64,000 nucleotides of DNA from Thiomicrorhabdus sp. zzn3 (GCF_029767755.1 NZ_JARUQS010000001.1:248001-312000), one strand, 5' to 3'. Shown: positions 54,846-64,000, counted from the stretch's first letter. A program made the numbers and translations. The notes: generated by a model not told the origin, from the letters alone.

Positions 54846-54873
54846 AAAAAAGCCCCCTAACGGGGCTTTTTTT
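54846..54873. terminator. bidirectional rho-independent terminator
   Basis: A GCCCC/GGGGC stem with a 5-base loop is flanked by six A and seven T, so it works on either strand. It separates the convergent YqhA-family and waaA genes. Confidence 0.92.
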
Positions 54874-54893
54874 ATTGTAGTCAGATGCGCGTC

Positions 54894-56225
54894 TCAACGT
54901 TTGTCTGAAAGCAGGGGGGCGATCTCGTGCATCAGTCTCTGCAAAGCGCCGCTCTGTTGTGCAAAAGCCCGATAGGCGCGTTCGCCCAATTCGGCTTGGC
55001 GTTGCGGTTTTTGCGCTAATTCCGCTAAATGATGCGCCAGATCGTTCGGGCTGTCGATCAAGCCCAGAGCCGCTTGCTCGATAAAGGTGTCGAACAGCGC
55101 TTTGAGATTGGCGTAATGCGGTCCGGAAAAAACGGGCTTAGACAAGGCGGCCGGTTCGAGAATGTTGTGCCCGCCGAATGGAACCAGGCTGCCGCCGATA
55201 AAGGCGGCGTGTGACGCGGCGAACCACAGCATCAGTTCACCGACAGTATCGGCCAGATACACCTGAGTGTCTGCGCTGATTGGTTGCTGCCGGCTGCGTT
55301 GCGTCCAATTCAGCCCGCTCTTCGCCAGCAAGTCGGCGACCTCTTCAAAGCGGTCCGCATGACGCGGCACCAGAATCAGCAGCGCATCGGGTTGGGTTTG
55401 CAACAGTTCGCGATGTGTTTCGAGCATTTTCGTCTCTTCGCTTTCACCGTGTTCGGGGTCCGCATGGGTGCTGGCGGCCACCCAAATGAAACGCGTTTGC
55501 AGGCCATGTTGCGTTTTCCAGCTTTCGGCGTTTTTCAACAGGCCTGTTGGGATTTCCAGGTCGAATTTGAGGTTGCCGAGCGTTTTGATGCGGTCCGGTC
55601 GGGCTCCCAGCTGTTCGAAATGCTCAGCATCAGTCGCAAACTGCGCGCCGATAAAGCGGGTTTGGTTGAGCGCGTCTTTGAGCATCTTGCCGCCCCATTT
55701 TTGGTAGGCAGCGAAGGATTTTTCTTTCAGGCGAGCATTGGCGAGCACAAGCGGAATGTTCCGGTTCGAACAGGCCTGGTAGAGATTCGGCCAGATCTCA
55801 GTTTCGATCATAATCACCAGTTTCGGCTGGATTTGATCGAGAAAGCGGTTTACGGCGAACGGGAAATCGTAGGGGATCATCTGGTGCTGAATGTCGACCG
55901 GTGCAAACCTCAATGCCTGGATCGCACCTTGAGTCGATCCGTTGGTGACGGTCAGGGGGAGCTCGGGATAATCGGCCTTCAAGGCGCGGAGCAGTGGGAA
56001 AATGGAACGGGTTTCCCCGACCGAGACGGCATGAATCCAAATCCCGCCGGTTCGAAAGGGGGTCGGGTTGCGGCCAAATCGTGAGGCAAAGCAATGCGGA
56101 ATGGCTGGCAGCTCCGGACGAGTCGCCCTTTGTTGCTGGTGTTTTTTGCAACGTTTCCAGCCCGACCACGCGATCAGCGGTAGAGCCACAGTGGTCAGCA
56201 GTTTATAGCAGCCTAAACGCATCAC
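54894..56225 (-). CDS. waaA: Kdo transferase WaaA
   Basis: A 443-residue GT30 glycosyltransferase that adds Kdo residues to lipid IVA at the cytoplasmic face of the inner membrane. An N-terminal hydrophobic anchor (LLTTVALPLIAWSGW) is followed by IWIHAVSVGETRSIFPLLRAL, the family signature with its catalytic Glu, and the C-terminal PFGGHNILEPAALSKPVFSGP. It lies 18 bp downstream of kdsD on the same strand, fitting a Kdo operon. The length is slightly above the usual 425. Confidence 0.93.
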   Translation of the reverse strand: MMRLGCYKLLTTVALPLIAWSGWKRCKKHQQQRATRPELPAIPHCFASRFGRNPTPFRTGGIWIHAVSVGETRSIFPLLRALKADYPELPLTVTNGSTQGAIQALRFAPVDIQHQMIPYDFPFAVNRFLDQIQPKLVIMIETEIWPNLYQACSNRNIPLVLANARLKEKSFAAYQKWGGKMLKDALNQTRFIGAQFATDAEHFEQLGARPDRIKTLGNLKFDLEIPTGLLKNAESWKTQHGLQTRFIWVAASTHADPEHGESEETKMLETHRELLQTQPDALLILVPRHADRFEEVADLLAKSGLNWTQRSRQQPISADTQVYLADTVGELMLWFAASHAAFIGGSLVPFGGHNILEPAALSKPVFSGPHYANLKALFDTFIEQAALGLIDSPNDLAHHLAELAQKPQRQAELGERAYRAFAQQSGALQRLMHEIAPLLSDKR

Positions 56226-56243
56226 ATCGTCTCGTAGCGTCGG

Positions 56244-57185
56244 TTATATGTTCAAATCGTAAATTTGAATGACGCCAGCCAGTCTGCCGTTTTCGGTTAC
56301 CAGCAACGAAGTGATTTTGTGTTCGTTCATCAGTTCCTCGGCTTGACTGAGCGTGGCTTCGCTGTCGATGGTTTTCGGTGCGGTGCCCATAATGTCGGCC
56401 GCCGTTTTACTCATCAGCCCCGCTGCATCGTTTTCCATATGGCGGCGCAGATCGCCGTCGGTAATGATGCCGCGACCTTCGTCGACGATACACAGCCCCA
56501 GGCGGCCCTCATTCATAGTGTGAATGACTTCGGTCATAGGGGCGTCAGAGCGGATCAGCGGCAAGTTGCCGGACTTCATCTCGTGTTTGACGCGAGTCAA
56601 CAGTTTGCGACCCAAGCTTCCACCCGGGTGGAAACGAGCGAAGTCGTGCGGTTGAAAATCACGCGCTTCCATTAAGGCGACGGCCAGGGCGTCTCCCATG
56701 ACTAAGGTTGCGGTGGTGGACGAGGTCGGCGCGAGCTGGTGCGGACAGGCCTCTTGAGGAACAGAGATGTTCAAATGGAAGTCCGAGTTTTGTGCCAACG
56801 TTGACTGCGGACGACCGGTCATGGAAATCAGCACATTGCCATTGTCTTTTAGAAACGGCAGCAGGCGAATGACTTCATCGGTTTCGCCTGAATTGGACAG
56901 GGCCAGAAACACATCGTCCGGCGCCACCATGCCCAAATCGCCGTGGAACGCTTCTCCCGGGTGCATAAAAAAACAAGGCGTACCGGTACTGGCCAAAGTC
57001 GCCATGATTTTTTTGCCGATCAGTCCGGATTTACCCATGCCGCAGATGACGACGCGCCCGTTGGTTTTAAGAATGGCGTCGACACTGCCGTTAAAGTCAT
57101 CGTCGAGCAGGGTTTTCAGGTGTAGAACCGCTTCGGCTTCGATGTCGAATACACGTTTGGCAATGGCTTGATAATCTTGTGACAT
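56244..57185 (-). CDS. kdsD: arabinose-5-phosphate isomerase KdsD
   Basis: A 313-residue SIS-domain isomerase (about residues 30-180; VICGMGKSGLIGKKIMATLA, EAFHGDLGM) with two C-terminal CBS domains (about 200-313; GIITDGDLRRHME, ITSLLVTENGRLAGVIQIYDL). It turns ribulose-5-phosphate into arabinose-5-phosphate, the first step to Kdo. The HPGG-type loop is present (FHPGGSLGRKLL). It is cotranscribed with waaA. Confidence 0.94.
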   Translation of the reverse strand: MSQDYQAIAKRVFDIEAEAVLHLKTLLDDDFNGSVDAILKTNGRVVICGMGKSGLIGKKIMATLASTGTPCFFMHPGEAFHGDLGMVAPDDVFLALSNSGETDEVIRLLPFLKDNGNVLISMTGRPQSTLAQNSDFHLNISVPQEACPHQLAPTSSTTATLVMGDALAVALMEARDFQPHDFARFHPGGSLGRKLLTRVKHEMKSGNLPLIRSDAPMTEVIHTMNEGRLGLCIVDEGRGIITDGDLRRHMENDAAGLMSKTAADIMGTAPKTIDSEATLSQAEELMNEHKITSLLVTENGRLAGVIQIYDLNI

Positions 57186-57237
57186 GAGTGTTTCCGTAAT
57201 TGATGATTTTCTAAAGATCTAAATAAGTGGAATGAAA

Positions 57238-57897
57238 TTAAAAACGATATCCAAGATGAAGGTTGTGAAAATCGGTCCCCGGGTTCGGCATTTCGATACC
57301 GGCATTAGAAATGTGCAGATAACGGTAGCCTAGCTCAAATTGTTTGACCTTGACGCCCAGGCCGAAAACGTCGCCGAACTGGAATTGGGTGGATTTGAAT
57401 TCATTTTCTATCGTCGGGTCATCCAGAAGATACAGTCCAGCACCGGTCTCGGCATAGAGCTTAAAATTTGAAAAGGCGTAGTTGTATTGAAACAGCGGAT
57501 GCACGCCGATGATGTAGCCCTGTTTATTTTCCGGATTGGCGCGCGTGGAATGCCAGTGGTTAGCGTTGACCTCCCAGCGACCGTTGATCTCAAAAGGACC
57601 AGACTGGTAAAAGCTTTCCTTCCAATCCGCGCCCAGTGCCAGACGCAGGTGATCAATCGTGTCGTCACTGCCCATGTCAAAGCTGGCGATGGTTTTGTCG
57701 GTATCGATGCCCGGAGAGAGCGAACACGGCGCTTTACCCTGATAGCAAGCCATGCCGAATGAAAGCAGAGAGCCGGCAATGGCAAAGGTCATGGGTGAAT
57801 TGTTGCTCTCGGCACGTGCCGAAGTGGTATGAGTCAGCGTCGCCAGAGCGATCATAAGGGAAAACAGTAAAGAAAAATGGGGTTTGTGTCTGTGCAT
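57238..57897 (-). CDS. pagL: PagL-type lipid A 3-O-deacylase
   Basis: A 219-residue outer-membrane protein. A signal peptide (about 1-29, ending TSARAES) precedes an eight-stranded beta-barrel pattern with a terminal aromatic (HLGYRF). The PagL catalytic motif is clear: YRYLHISNAGIEMPNPG near residue 190 contains the His-Ser pair. PagL removes the 3-O-acyl chain of lipid A in the outer leaflet, which tunes membrane and host-recognition properties. A stretch with MACYQGKAPCSLSPG near residue 52 is an unusual two-cysteine insert. It sits among LPS genes. Confidence 0.82.
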   Translation of the reverse strand: MHRHKPHFSLLFSLMIALATLTHTTSARAESNNSPMTFAIAGSLLSFGMACYQGKAPCSLSPGIDTDKTIASFDMGSDDTIDHLRLALGADWKESFYQSGPFEINGRWEVNANHWHSTRANPENKQGYIIGVHPLFQYNYAFSNFKLYAETGAGLYLLDDPTIENEFKSTQFQFGDVFGLGVKVKQFELGYRYLHISNAGIEMPNPGTDFHNLHLGYRF

Positions 57898-58031
57898 TTA
57901 AGGCTTTCCTGATAAACTAATGGCCTTATTGTAATCGATTTTCAATCAAATTTTGGGGGCGGGCTAAGGATTTTAAGAAGTTCTTTATGCCGGTTCCCCA
58001 AGCCCTTAGACGCGGTAACTAATCAACGGAT

Positions 58032-59492
58032 ATGATGCACGATTTTTCGCAAGCAAAAATTCTCGTGGTCGGCGATGTGATGCTGGACCAGTATTGGACC
58101 GGCCGAGCCGGCCGTATCTCGCCGGAAGCTCCGGTGCCGGTGGTGAAAGTGGCGGAGGAAGAGGTCCGAGCGGGTGGCGCGGCGAATGTGGCGTTGAATA
58201 TTGCCGCCTTGGGCGCTCGGGCGCATTTGATGGGCGTGGTTGGAGAGGACGAACACGCGCGTCAGCTGCAGGGATTGCTCGACCAATCGGGCGTGGCGTT
58301 TGATTGGGCCTATTCCGAAAGCGGAACCATCTGCAAGTTGCGGGTTTTAAGCCATCATCAGCAGTTGATTCGGATGGATTTTGAGAATCCGGTTCCGAGC
58401 GAACCTGCAGAAAAACTGGCAGGCCTGGTAGCGGAGCGTGTCGCTGAGTTCGATGTGCTTGTGATTTCCGACTACGCCAAAGGGGCATTGCAGTTCGTCG
58501 AGAAGATGATTGCGGCGGCGCGTGACGCGCAAGTGCCGGTACTCATCGATCCTAAGGGGAAGGATTTCGGGCGTTATCGCGGTGCGACCCTGGTTAAACC
58601 GAATCAAGGCGAGTTTGAAGCCATTGTCGGGGCTTGTCCGGACAGTGAGACGGTGGTGGCCAAAGCGCAGGATTTGGTGGCTGAACTGGATTTAACGGCG
58701 TTGTTGGTGACGCGCAGCGAGCATGGAATGGCACTGGTGTCCGGTCAAGACAAGCCTTATCTGTTGAAATCCCAGGCTCAGGAAGTGTTTGATGTGACCG
58801 GTGCGGGGGATACGGTGATGGCGGCTCTGGCCACCGGCTTTGCCAGCGGCATGAGTCTGCAAAATGCGGTGCATTTGGCGAATCAAGCGGCCAGTATTGT
58901 CGTGCGCAAAGTGGGTACCTCCACTGTTTCCAAAGCCGAATTGGACGAGGCGATCAAGGCGTCGATGCGCCATCAAGGCTATGTGGCGATGAATGAGGAT
59001 GAATTGCTGGAATTGGTACAGATGGCCCAGAGTAATGGTGAGCGCGTGGTGATCACCAACGGCTGTTTCGATCTGTTACACAGCGGCCATGTACGTTATT
59101 TGAATGAGGCGGCTAAGCTGGGAGAGCGTCTGATCGTGGCGGTGAATTCCGATGAATCCGTACAGATGCTCAAAGGGCCGAGCCGCCCGATTGTGCCTCT
59201 GGAAGGGCGGATGGAGTTATTGTCCGCGCTGAGCTGTGTGGATTGGGTGGTGCCGTTTAATGAACAAACTCCGGAACGCCTCATTTGTAAGCTTAAACCG
59301 GATGTGCTGGTAAAAGGTGGCGATTATCGTCCAGAAGAGATTGCCGGTTCGCAATGTGTTTGGCAAAATGGGGGGCAGGTTGAAGTGCTCTCGTTTTGGG
59401 ATGGCTACTCGACGACCAATATCGTTGAGCGCATTCATGAGTCCGACAGAGTGATGCAGAAACTGGATGAGCTCGATGAACAGGGCGTATAA
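58032..59492 (+). CDS. hldE: bifunctional heptose kinase/adenylyltransferase HldE
   Basis: A 486-residue two-domain enzyme of ADP-heptose synthesis. The N-terminal ribokinase-type domain (about 1-330; ILVVGDVMLDQYWTGR, EVFDVTGAGDTVMAALA) phosphorylates heptose-7-phosphate, and the C-terminal nucleotidyltransferase (about 350-486; ITNGCFDLLHSGHVRYLNEA) adds AMP. The product feeds inner-core LPS. Two ATGs, at 58032 and 58035, are both possible. Confidence 0.95.
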   Translation: MMHDFSQAKILVVGDVMLDQYWTGRAGRISPEAPVPVVKVAEEEVRAGGAANVALNIAALGARAHLMGVVGEDEHARQLQGLLDQSGVAFDWAYSESGTICKLRVLSHHQQLIRMDFENPVPSEPAEKLAGLVAERVAEFDVLVISDYAKGALQFVEKMIAAARDAQVPVLIDPKGKDFGRYRGATLVKPNQGEFEAIVGACPDSETVVAKAQDLVAELDLTALLVTRSEHGMALVSGQDKPYLLKSQAQEVFDVTGAGDTVMAALATGFASGMSLQNAVHLANQAASIVVRKVGTSTVSKAELDEAIKASMRHQGYVAMNEDELLELVQMAQSNGERVVITNGCFDLLHSGHVRYLNEAAKLGERLIVAVNSDESVQMLKGPSRPIVPLEGRMELLSALSCVDWVVPFNEQTPERLICKLKPDVLVKGGDYRPEEIAGSQCVWQNGGQVEVLSFWDGYSTTNIVERIHESDRVMQKLDELDEQGV

Positions 59493-59545
59493 GGCCAAAT
59501 ACCGTTTGTAAACCCGCTGCGATCCTTGGCGATGATTTCTTTCAT

Positions 59546-59574
59546 TTGCCTGTAGATTAACGCTACTTTATCTT
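59546..59574 (+). promoter_or_regulatory. candidate sigma-70 promoter of gmhA
   Basis: TTGCCT-N17-TATCTT, 27 bp before the gmhA start. Each box matches four of six consensus bases at ideal spacing. Confidence 0.4.
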
Positions 59575-59601
59575 TTAGAATTCCAAGTAAATCCCAATAA
59601 A

Positions 59602-60174
59602 ATGATGCAGATACACTTTACCCATGCATTGGCCGAACATCGTCGTGCGATCGATTCGGTCATTCAACAATCCGCTCAAATCGAACAGTTGGTTTCACGC
59701 ATTGTGACGTGTGTTGATGCCGGGGGCAAAGTAATCTGGTTGGGTAACGGCGGCAGTGCGGCGGATGCTCAGCATATGGCGGCGGAATTGATGGTGCGCT
59801 ATGTCAAAAATCGTCGCCCAATTGCGTCGTTAGCGTTAACCACCGACAGTTCGATCTTAACGGCGCACAGCAATGATTACAGTTTCGACACGGTGTTTTC
59901 GCGCCAGATAGAAGGGATTGCTGGAAAAGAGGATGTGGTGATTGCGATGTCCACTTCCGGACACAGTGCGAATGTGGTTGAAGCGTTGAAGGCCGCGCAA
60001 GCCAAAGGCTGCTATACGGTTGCGATGACCGGCGCCAAAAAAAGTCCGTTGGAGAATCTGGCGGATCTCTGTTTTAAAGTGGATACGTTGGAAACTGCGC
60101 GTGCGCAAGAGGCGCACAGCTTTATCAGTCATTTACTTTGCGAAGGGTTGGACTCTGTTTATGCCAATGATTAG
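59602..60174 (+). CDS. gmhA: sedoheptulose-7-phosphate isomerase GmhA
   Basis: A 190-residue SIS-domain isomerase converting sedoheptulose-7-phosphate to D-glycero-D-manno-heptose-7-phosphate, the step before HldE. The substrate loop VIWLGNGGSAADAQHMAAEL near residue 50 and the STSGHSANV motif near 115 are intact. It lies 109 bp after hldE. No gmhB is seen nearby. Confidence 0.92.
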   Translation: MMQIHFTHALAEHRRAIDSVIQQSAQIEQLVSRIVTCVDAGGKVIWLGNGGSAADAQHMAAELMVRYVKNRRPIASLALTTDSSILTAHSNDYSFDTVFSRQIEGIAGKEDVVIAMSTSGHSANVVEALKAAQAKGCYTVAMTGAKKSPLENLADLCFKVDTLETARAQEAHSFISHLLCEGLDSVYAND

Positions 60175-60325
60175 ACGGCTTCTCCAGCGTTGTTCAGCAC
60201 GGCCATTATGTCAGAGGCATGATGGCGGCCGAGTGCGCTTGCCCGGAAGTGTTTGCGGTCAAGCGCCCGTAGATCAGCAAAGTGGATTGCTCTTGTACGA
60301 TTTTTGTTTACGGCAGGAGCGATAG

Positions 60326-61492
60326 ATGAGAATCCTGGCTGGCGACATCGGGGGCACAAAAGCCCAGCTTCAATTGATTGAATGTCGGCGGCCAGGTTTG
60401 GAATGTGCCCGGCATTTCAATTCCTTAACCCAGCTTTATTCGGCTAATCCGCCAGCCAATCTGAAGGTGATCGGCGAACAGCGTTTTGTCTGCGCTGAAT
60501 TCGAATCCTTAGAATCGATTGTCAACGCCTTTCTAGACTCTCTTGAACTCAACCAAACAACGGTAGACGTCGCCTGTTTTGGCTTGCCAGGGCCGGTTGA
60601 TGGTGACCGGGTCGAACTGACCAATTTGCCCTGGATTCTAGAGTCACATCAAATTCAACAGGCCTGTTCAATTTCCAAGGTGTTGTTCATTAATGATTTT
60701 CACGCAGCGGCGTTAGGCGTTCAGCTTCTGCGATCGGATCAATTGACTTCGCTTTATCCCTCTGTTTCCACCCCCAACTCCGCAATTTCAGGGCACCATT
60801 TGGTGATTGGCGCCGGCACTGGTTTAGGAGTGGCACCGGTGTATTTTGATGGCAAGCAGTCTCGGCCGGTGGCGCATGAAGGCGGGCATTTCGATTTTGC
60901 TCCGATCTCGGACACTCAGGTGCACTTGTTAAGTTGGTTGTGGCAGCAGTATGAGCATGTTTCTTATGAACGCATTCTCTCCGGTCCAGGGTTGGAAGCG
61001 CTCTATCACTTTTTTTCCCTCTACGACGATTGTCCTACCTCTTATCAGATCGATGCGTCACAAAACCTTAAAAAAAACCGGGTGAAAACGGTACAAAATA
61101 ATTCAATGGGTTCGGTTATTGCTGAGGAGTTAAGTAATGATGGTCGTTCAAAGTCGTTTCAGCCGCTCAGTGCCGAGCAAATCTACGTGAGTGCGGAGCT
61201 TGGGGATCCTGTCGCCGAAAAGGCCATGATTGAATTTGTTACCGTATATGGTGCTTTTGTTGGTGCAGCTGCCCTTTTTTGGAATGCATTTCAGGGTGTC
61301 TATCTTGCCGGCGGAATTGCGAGCAAGATCAGTAAATGGATGCAAATGCCCTACTTTCGACAGGCCTACCTGGAAAAAGGGCGCATGACTAAGGTGGTCG
61401 CGTCCCGTCCGGTTTTTATTGTCAATGACCCTGGTTTGGGTGTGAAAGGTGCTGCCCTGTTTGCTGTGCAGGCCTTGGCGGATGGATCTTAA
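60326..61492 (+). CDS. glk: glucokinase
   Basis: A 388-residue glucokinase of the Glk family, phosphorylating glucose with [22 protein letters not shown] opens the nucleotide-binding domain, [11 protein letters not shown] near residue 125 holds the catalytic Asp, and [17 protein letters not shown] and LAGGIASKI are conserved. It is about 65 residues longer than the E. coli enzyme, mostly from an insert near 240-285 (including [17 protein letters not shown]) that has no match in the family core. GCAGGAG precedes the ATG. It precedes glgC and a GH57 gene, so glucose from glycogen breakdown is a likely substrate. Confidence 0.88.
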   Translation: MRILAGDIGGTKAQLQLIECRRPGLECARHFNSLTQLYSANPPANLKVIGEQRFVCAEFESLESIVNAFLDSLELNQTTVDVACFGLPGPVDGDRVELTNLPWILESHQIQQACSISKVLFINDFHAAALGVQLLRSDQLTSLYPSVSTPNSAISGHHLVIGAGTGLGVAPVYFDGKQSRPVAHEGGHFDFAPISDTQVHLLSWLWQQYEHVSYERILSGPGLEALYHFFSLYDDCPTSYQIDASQNLKKNRVKTVQNNSMGSVIAEELSNDGRSKSFQPLSAEQIYVSAELGDPVAEKAMIEFVTVYGAFVGAAALFWNAFQGVYLAGGIASKISKWMQMPYFRQAYLEKGRMTKVVASRPVFIVNDPGLGVKGAALFAVQALADGS

Positions 61493-61574
61493 TCGTGCAC
61501 AGCTCTCAAGTTTTTATAAAAGTTGGTTGTTTACCTGTTTTGAATCGTCTGAGTGGTCAGGAGGAGGGCTGCGA

Positions 61575-62846
61575 ATGAAGTATTATTGCGAGACCAAAAG
61601 TGCGACTGATCTGACACGAAAAACACTGGCGCTGGTTTTGGCCGGTGGGGAAGGTAGTCGTTTGAAAGAGTTGACGCGTTGGCGGGCTAAACCGGCGGTG
61701 CCGTTTGGGGGGAAATATCGCATTGTCGATTTCGTGTTATCCAATTGCGTCAATTCAGGGATTCGCAAAATTGGGGTGTTGACTCAATATAAATCGCACT
61801 CTTTAATTCGTCATATTCAGCGCGCCTGGAGTTTTATGCGCTATGAAGTGGGTGAATTTGTTGAATTGCTTCCCGCGCAGCAGCGTGTCGATAAGGACTG
61901 GTATAAAGGTACCGCCGACGCACTCTATCAAAACTTGGACATTATGCGTCGCCATACCCCGGAATATGTGTTGGTGTTGGGCGGTGATCATATCTATTCG
62001 ATGGACTACAGCAAAATGTTGGTCGAGCATGCCAATTCGGGGGCGGATGTTACCATCGGTTGTATTGAAGTGCCGCGAGAAGAGGCCAAAGGGTTCGGGG
62101 TGATGTCGGTCGATGAGAACTTTCGCATCACCAAATTTACCGAAAAACCGGCGGATCCGGATTCCATGCCGGGCAAGCCGGATGTGGCGTTGGCTTCGAT
62201 GGGAATTTATGTTTTTTCGACTGAATTTCTGTTTCAGAAGTTGATAGAAGACCGTGACAACCCGGACTCCTCGCGTGATTTCGGTAAGGACATTATTCCT
62301 TCGATTATCGAGGACTGGATTGCCCGTGCTTATCCGTTTGTCGATGAAGAAAAAGGAGAGCCGCTTTACTGGCGAGACGTAGGCACTATTGAGTCGTTCT
62401 GGAAAGCTAATCTGGATTTGTGTTCGATTGAACCCGAGTTGAATCTATATGATCGCGATTGGCCGATTTGGACCTACCAGGCGCAAATGCCACCTGCCAA
62501 ATTTACCTTCGATGATGAGGGGCGACGCGGTGAAGCGATCGATTCATTGGTTGCGGGCGGATGTATTATTTCCGGGGCGCGTATCAAGCGTTCGGTGATC
62601 TCCAGCGGCAACCGTATCCACAGTTATTCTTTGATCAAAGATTCCGTGCTGCTGCCGCGTGTGGAAGTGGGACGCAACTGTCGAATTCAGAACGCGGTGA
62701 TCGATAAAGGGACTTTTATTCCGGAAGGAACCGTCATCGGTGAAGATCCGGTCGCCGATGCAGAGCGTTTTTATGTGGAAGAGGCTTCAGGAATCGTATT
62801 GGTGACGCCGGATATGTTTGGTCAGCGACTGCACATGATTCGTTAA
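61575..62846 (+). CDS. glgC: glucose-1-phosphate adenylyltransferase
   Basis: A 423-residue enzyme making ADP-glucose, the committed step of glycogen synthesis. [17 protein letters not shown] is the nucleotide loop, [18 protein letters not shown] the allosteric/substrate segment, [12 protein letters not shown] the substrate Tyr/Lys region, and the C-terminal left-handed beta-helix begins around residue 300. ATG 61575 is chosen; AGGAGG lies about 10 bp before it, and the upstream in-frame extension to 61449 overlaps glucokinase and adds residues absent from the family. Confidence 0.94.
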   Translation: MKYYCETKSATDLTRKTLALVLAGGEGSRLKELTRWRAKPAVPFGGKYRIVDFVLSNCVNSGIRKIGVLTQYKSHSLIRHIQRAWSFMRYEVGEFVELLPAQQRVDKDWYKGTADALYQNLDIMRRHTPEYVLVLGGDHIYSMDYSKMLVEHANSGADVTIGCIEVPREEAKGFGVMSVDENFRITKFTEKPADPDSMPGKPDVALASMGIYVFSTEFLFQKLIEDRDNPDSSRDFGKDIIPSIIEDWIARAYPFVDEEKGEPLYWRDVGTIESFWKANLDLCSIEPELNLYDRDWPIWTYQAQMPPAKFTFDDEGRRGEAIDSLVAGGCIISGARIKRSVISSGNRIHSYSLIKDSVLLPRVEVGRNCRIQNAVIDKGTFIPEGTVIGEDPVADAERFYVEEASGIVLVTPDMFGQRLHMIR

Positions 62847-62919
62847 TAGATTCGTCTCTTACGTTCGATTATCCGAATTGAGGCGTGCTGGAACTTAGAC
62901 GCTTCGGGGGTGGTTTAAG

Positions 62920-64000
62920 ATGGGAAGCAAAAAAATTAAAGTGGTGCTGTGTTGGCATATGCACCAGCCACACTATCGAGACGGCTTGGACGGCACTTAT
63001 CGTTTGCCGTGGGTGTACCTGCATGCCATTAAAGACTATACCGACATGGTATGGCATTTGGAAAACTGCCCTCGCGCCAAAGTGGTGGTGAATTTTGCAC
63101 CGGTATTGCTGGAACAGTTACAGGATTACGACCAGCAGATGCGTCGCTGGTTGCAAGACGGTTCTGCCATGCAGGATCCGCTGCTTAATCTGCTGGCTGG
63201 TGTGTCCCCGATTCCGCAAACGCCTGATGCTCGCGTTGAACTGGTCAGTGCCTGTCAACGTGCCTATGCACCCACCATGATCAATAGTCTGCCGCATTTT
63301 CGCGAGTTGGTCGACCTGTTGCAGTGCAGCGGGGCTCCGCAAGAACTCAATGAAGTCTGCCTGCACTATCTGAATGATCAGTTTTATATTGATCTTCTGG
63401 TTTGGTATCACCTGGCGTGGATGGGTATCAGTCTGCGTTCCGACCCGCGCGTCGTCCAGTTGATGGATAAAAAGCGTCGGTTTGATGCGAAGGATCGCAG
63501 GCAGCTTGTCGAGATCATGCGTGATGCGATCGCAGGGATTATCCCTCGCTATCGTAAACTCATGGAAAAGCGGCAGATCGAGATTTCCATGACGCCTTAC
63601 GGTCATCCGATCGTGCCTTTGTTGATCGATTTTGCCAGTATGAAAGAGGCGATGCCCGATGCGCCGGTGCCGATCTATCCGAGCTATCCTGACGGTTATG
63701 AGCGCGCCAAGTGGCATATGGAACACGGTTTTGACGTTTTTAGTCGGAATTTCGGGTGCAGGCCCAGCGGGATTTGGCTTTCTGAAGGGGCTGTGAGTAG
63801 CGAAGCGGTCGGTTTGCTGGATGAGTATGGCATTCGCTGGACCGCTTCCGGCGAAGGCGTTTGGCGGCACTCTTGTGAGGCCTCACATATTGATCAACAT
63901 GATTTGCATAGTAAAAGGGCGTTATATCAGCCGTTACAGCATGCTTCGCAAGACTGTGCGCTGTTTTTCCGTGACGACGGTTTATCCGACCTGATCGGGT
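62920..64000 (+). CDS. glycoside hydrolase family 57 protein, cut by window end
   Basis: The first 360 residues of a GH57 enzyme; the frame stays open at base 64000. It begins MGSKKIKVVLCWHMHQPHYRD, the family's first conserved motif, and reaches the catalytic-nucleophile region RPSGIWLSEGAVSSEAVG near residue 285. GH57 enzymes act on alpha-glucans as amylases, amylopullulanases or branching enzymes. Position directly after glgC suggests a glycogen role. Which activity cannot be decided from this part. Confidence 0.88.
   Translation, partial: MGSKKIKVVLCWHMHQPHYRDGLDGTYRLPWVYLHAIKDYTDMVWHLENCPRAKVVVNFAPVLLEQLQDYDQQMRRWLQDGSAMQDPLLNLLAGVSPIPQTPDARVELVSACQRAYAPTMINSLPHFRELVDLLQCSGAPQELNEVCLHYLNDQFYIDLLVWYHLAWMGISLRSDPRVVQLMDKKRRFDAKDRRQLVEIMRDAIAGIIPRYRKLMEKRQIEISMTPYGHPIVPLLIDFASMKEAMPDAPVPIYPSYPDGYERAKWHMEHGFDVFSRNFGCRPSGIWLSEGAVSSEAVGLLDEYGIRWTASGEGVWRHSCEASHIDQHDLHSKRALYQPLQHASQDCALFFRDDGLSDLIG

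Noticed and set aside
60101-60325. Open frame of 74 codons overlapping the end of gmhA
   Set aside because: No ribosome binding site, overlaps a certain gene by 74 bp, and its composition looks like out-of-frame sequence; the gap to glk is treated as non-coding.
1-64000. rRNA, tRNA, CRISPR arrays, insertion sequences, prophage genes
   Set aside because: None recognised on either strand; the only recombinase, XerC, is in its housekeeping dapF context.

Overview
The window comes from a gammaproteobacterial sulfur-oxidising chemolithoautotroph, most likely of the Hydrogenovibrio/Thiomicrorhabdus/Thiomicrospira group. The evidence is the end of an alpha-carboxysome locus (CsoS1D shell protein, Ham1-like protein, PII-like protein) followed by a CbbR-type regulator and a DabB-DabA inorganic-carbon pump, together with ordinary gammaproteobacterial housekeeping blocks (ubiEJB, dapF-DUF484-xerC, hslU/hslV, LPS core genes, a gsp secretion operon). 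The genus assignment rests on gene content and remembered synteny; no search was run. No rRNA, tRNA, CRISPR array, insertion sequence or prophage was seen.

Layout. 1-7148: carboxysome-linked tail and CO2-concentrating genes on the plus strand. 7234-10735: a minus-strand trio (zinc peptidase, alpha-E protein, circularly permuted ATP-grasp enzyme) that resembles predicted peptide-tagging systems. 11085-20392: a nitrogen-scavenging operon with ABC permease, ABC ATPase, a NikR-like regulator, two DUF1989 proteins, a biotin-dependent urea/guanidine carboxylase and allophanate hydrolase. 20480-24035: a fatty-acid-desaturase-like enzyme, a metallo-beta-lactamase-fold hydrolase, a sugar-isomerase-like TIM barrel and an EamA exporter. 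24211-27507: the substrate-binding protein missing from the ABC operon, a creatininase-family amidohydrolase and a glutamine-synthetase-like ligase, ending in a strong terminator.

27686-39276: a complete gspCDEFGHIJKLMN type II secretion operon, followed by a lipoprotein subtilase with a P-domain and a small exported protein that looks like a detached subtilase propeptide (39314-41857). 42147-44159: a soluble tandem-Cache sensor. 44234-50299: minus-strand thioredoxin-like protein, lipoprotein, ubiB-ubiJ-ubiE, DUF971 and hslU. 50433-54824: dapF, DUF484, xerC, an orphan pilin-like gene, hslV and a YqhA-family membrane protein. 54894-60174: LPS genes (waaA, kdsD, pagL, hldE, gmhA). 60326-64000: glucokinase, glgC and a GH57 enzyme cut by the window end, which suggests glycogen metabolism.

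The most notable signal is a pair of 30-bp inverted repeats (8-bp arms, 14-bp spacer) placed before the ABC permease and before the distant substrate-binding protein. Their geometry is that of a NikR operator, and the operon encodes a NikR-fold regulator in which three of the four nickel ligands are replaced. This suggests one regulon, split over two loci, for uptake and hydrolysis of urea, guanidine or a related compound under a repurposed NikR. A second genome-scale signal is the octamer CAGGCCTG, found 16 times where about one is expected, which builds long perfect palindromes at two gene ends.
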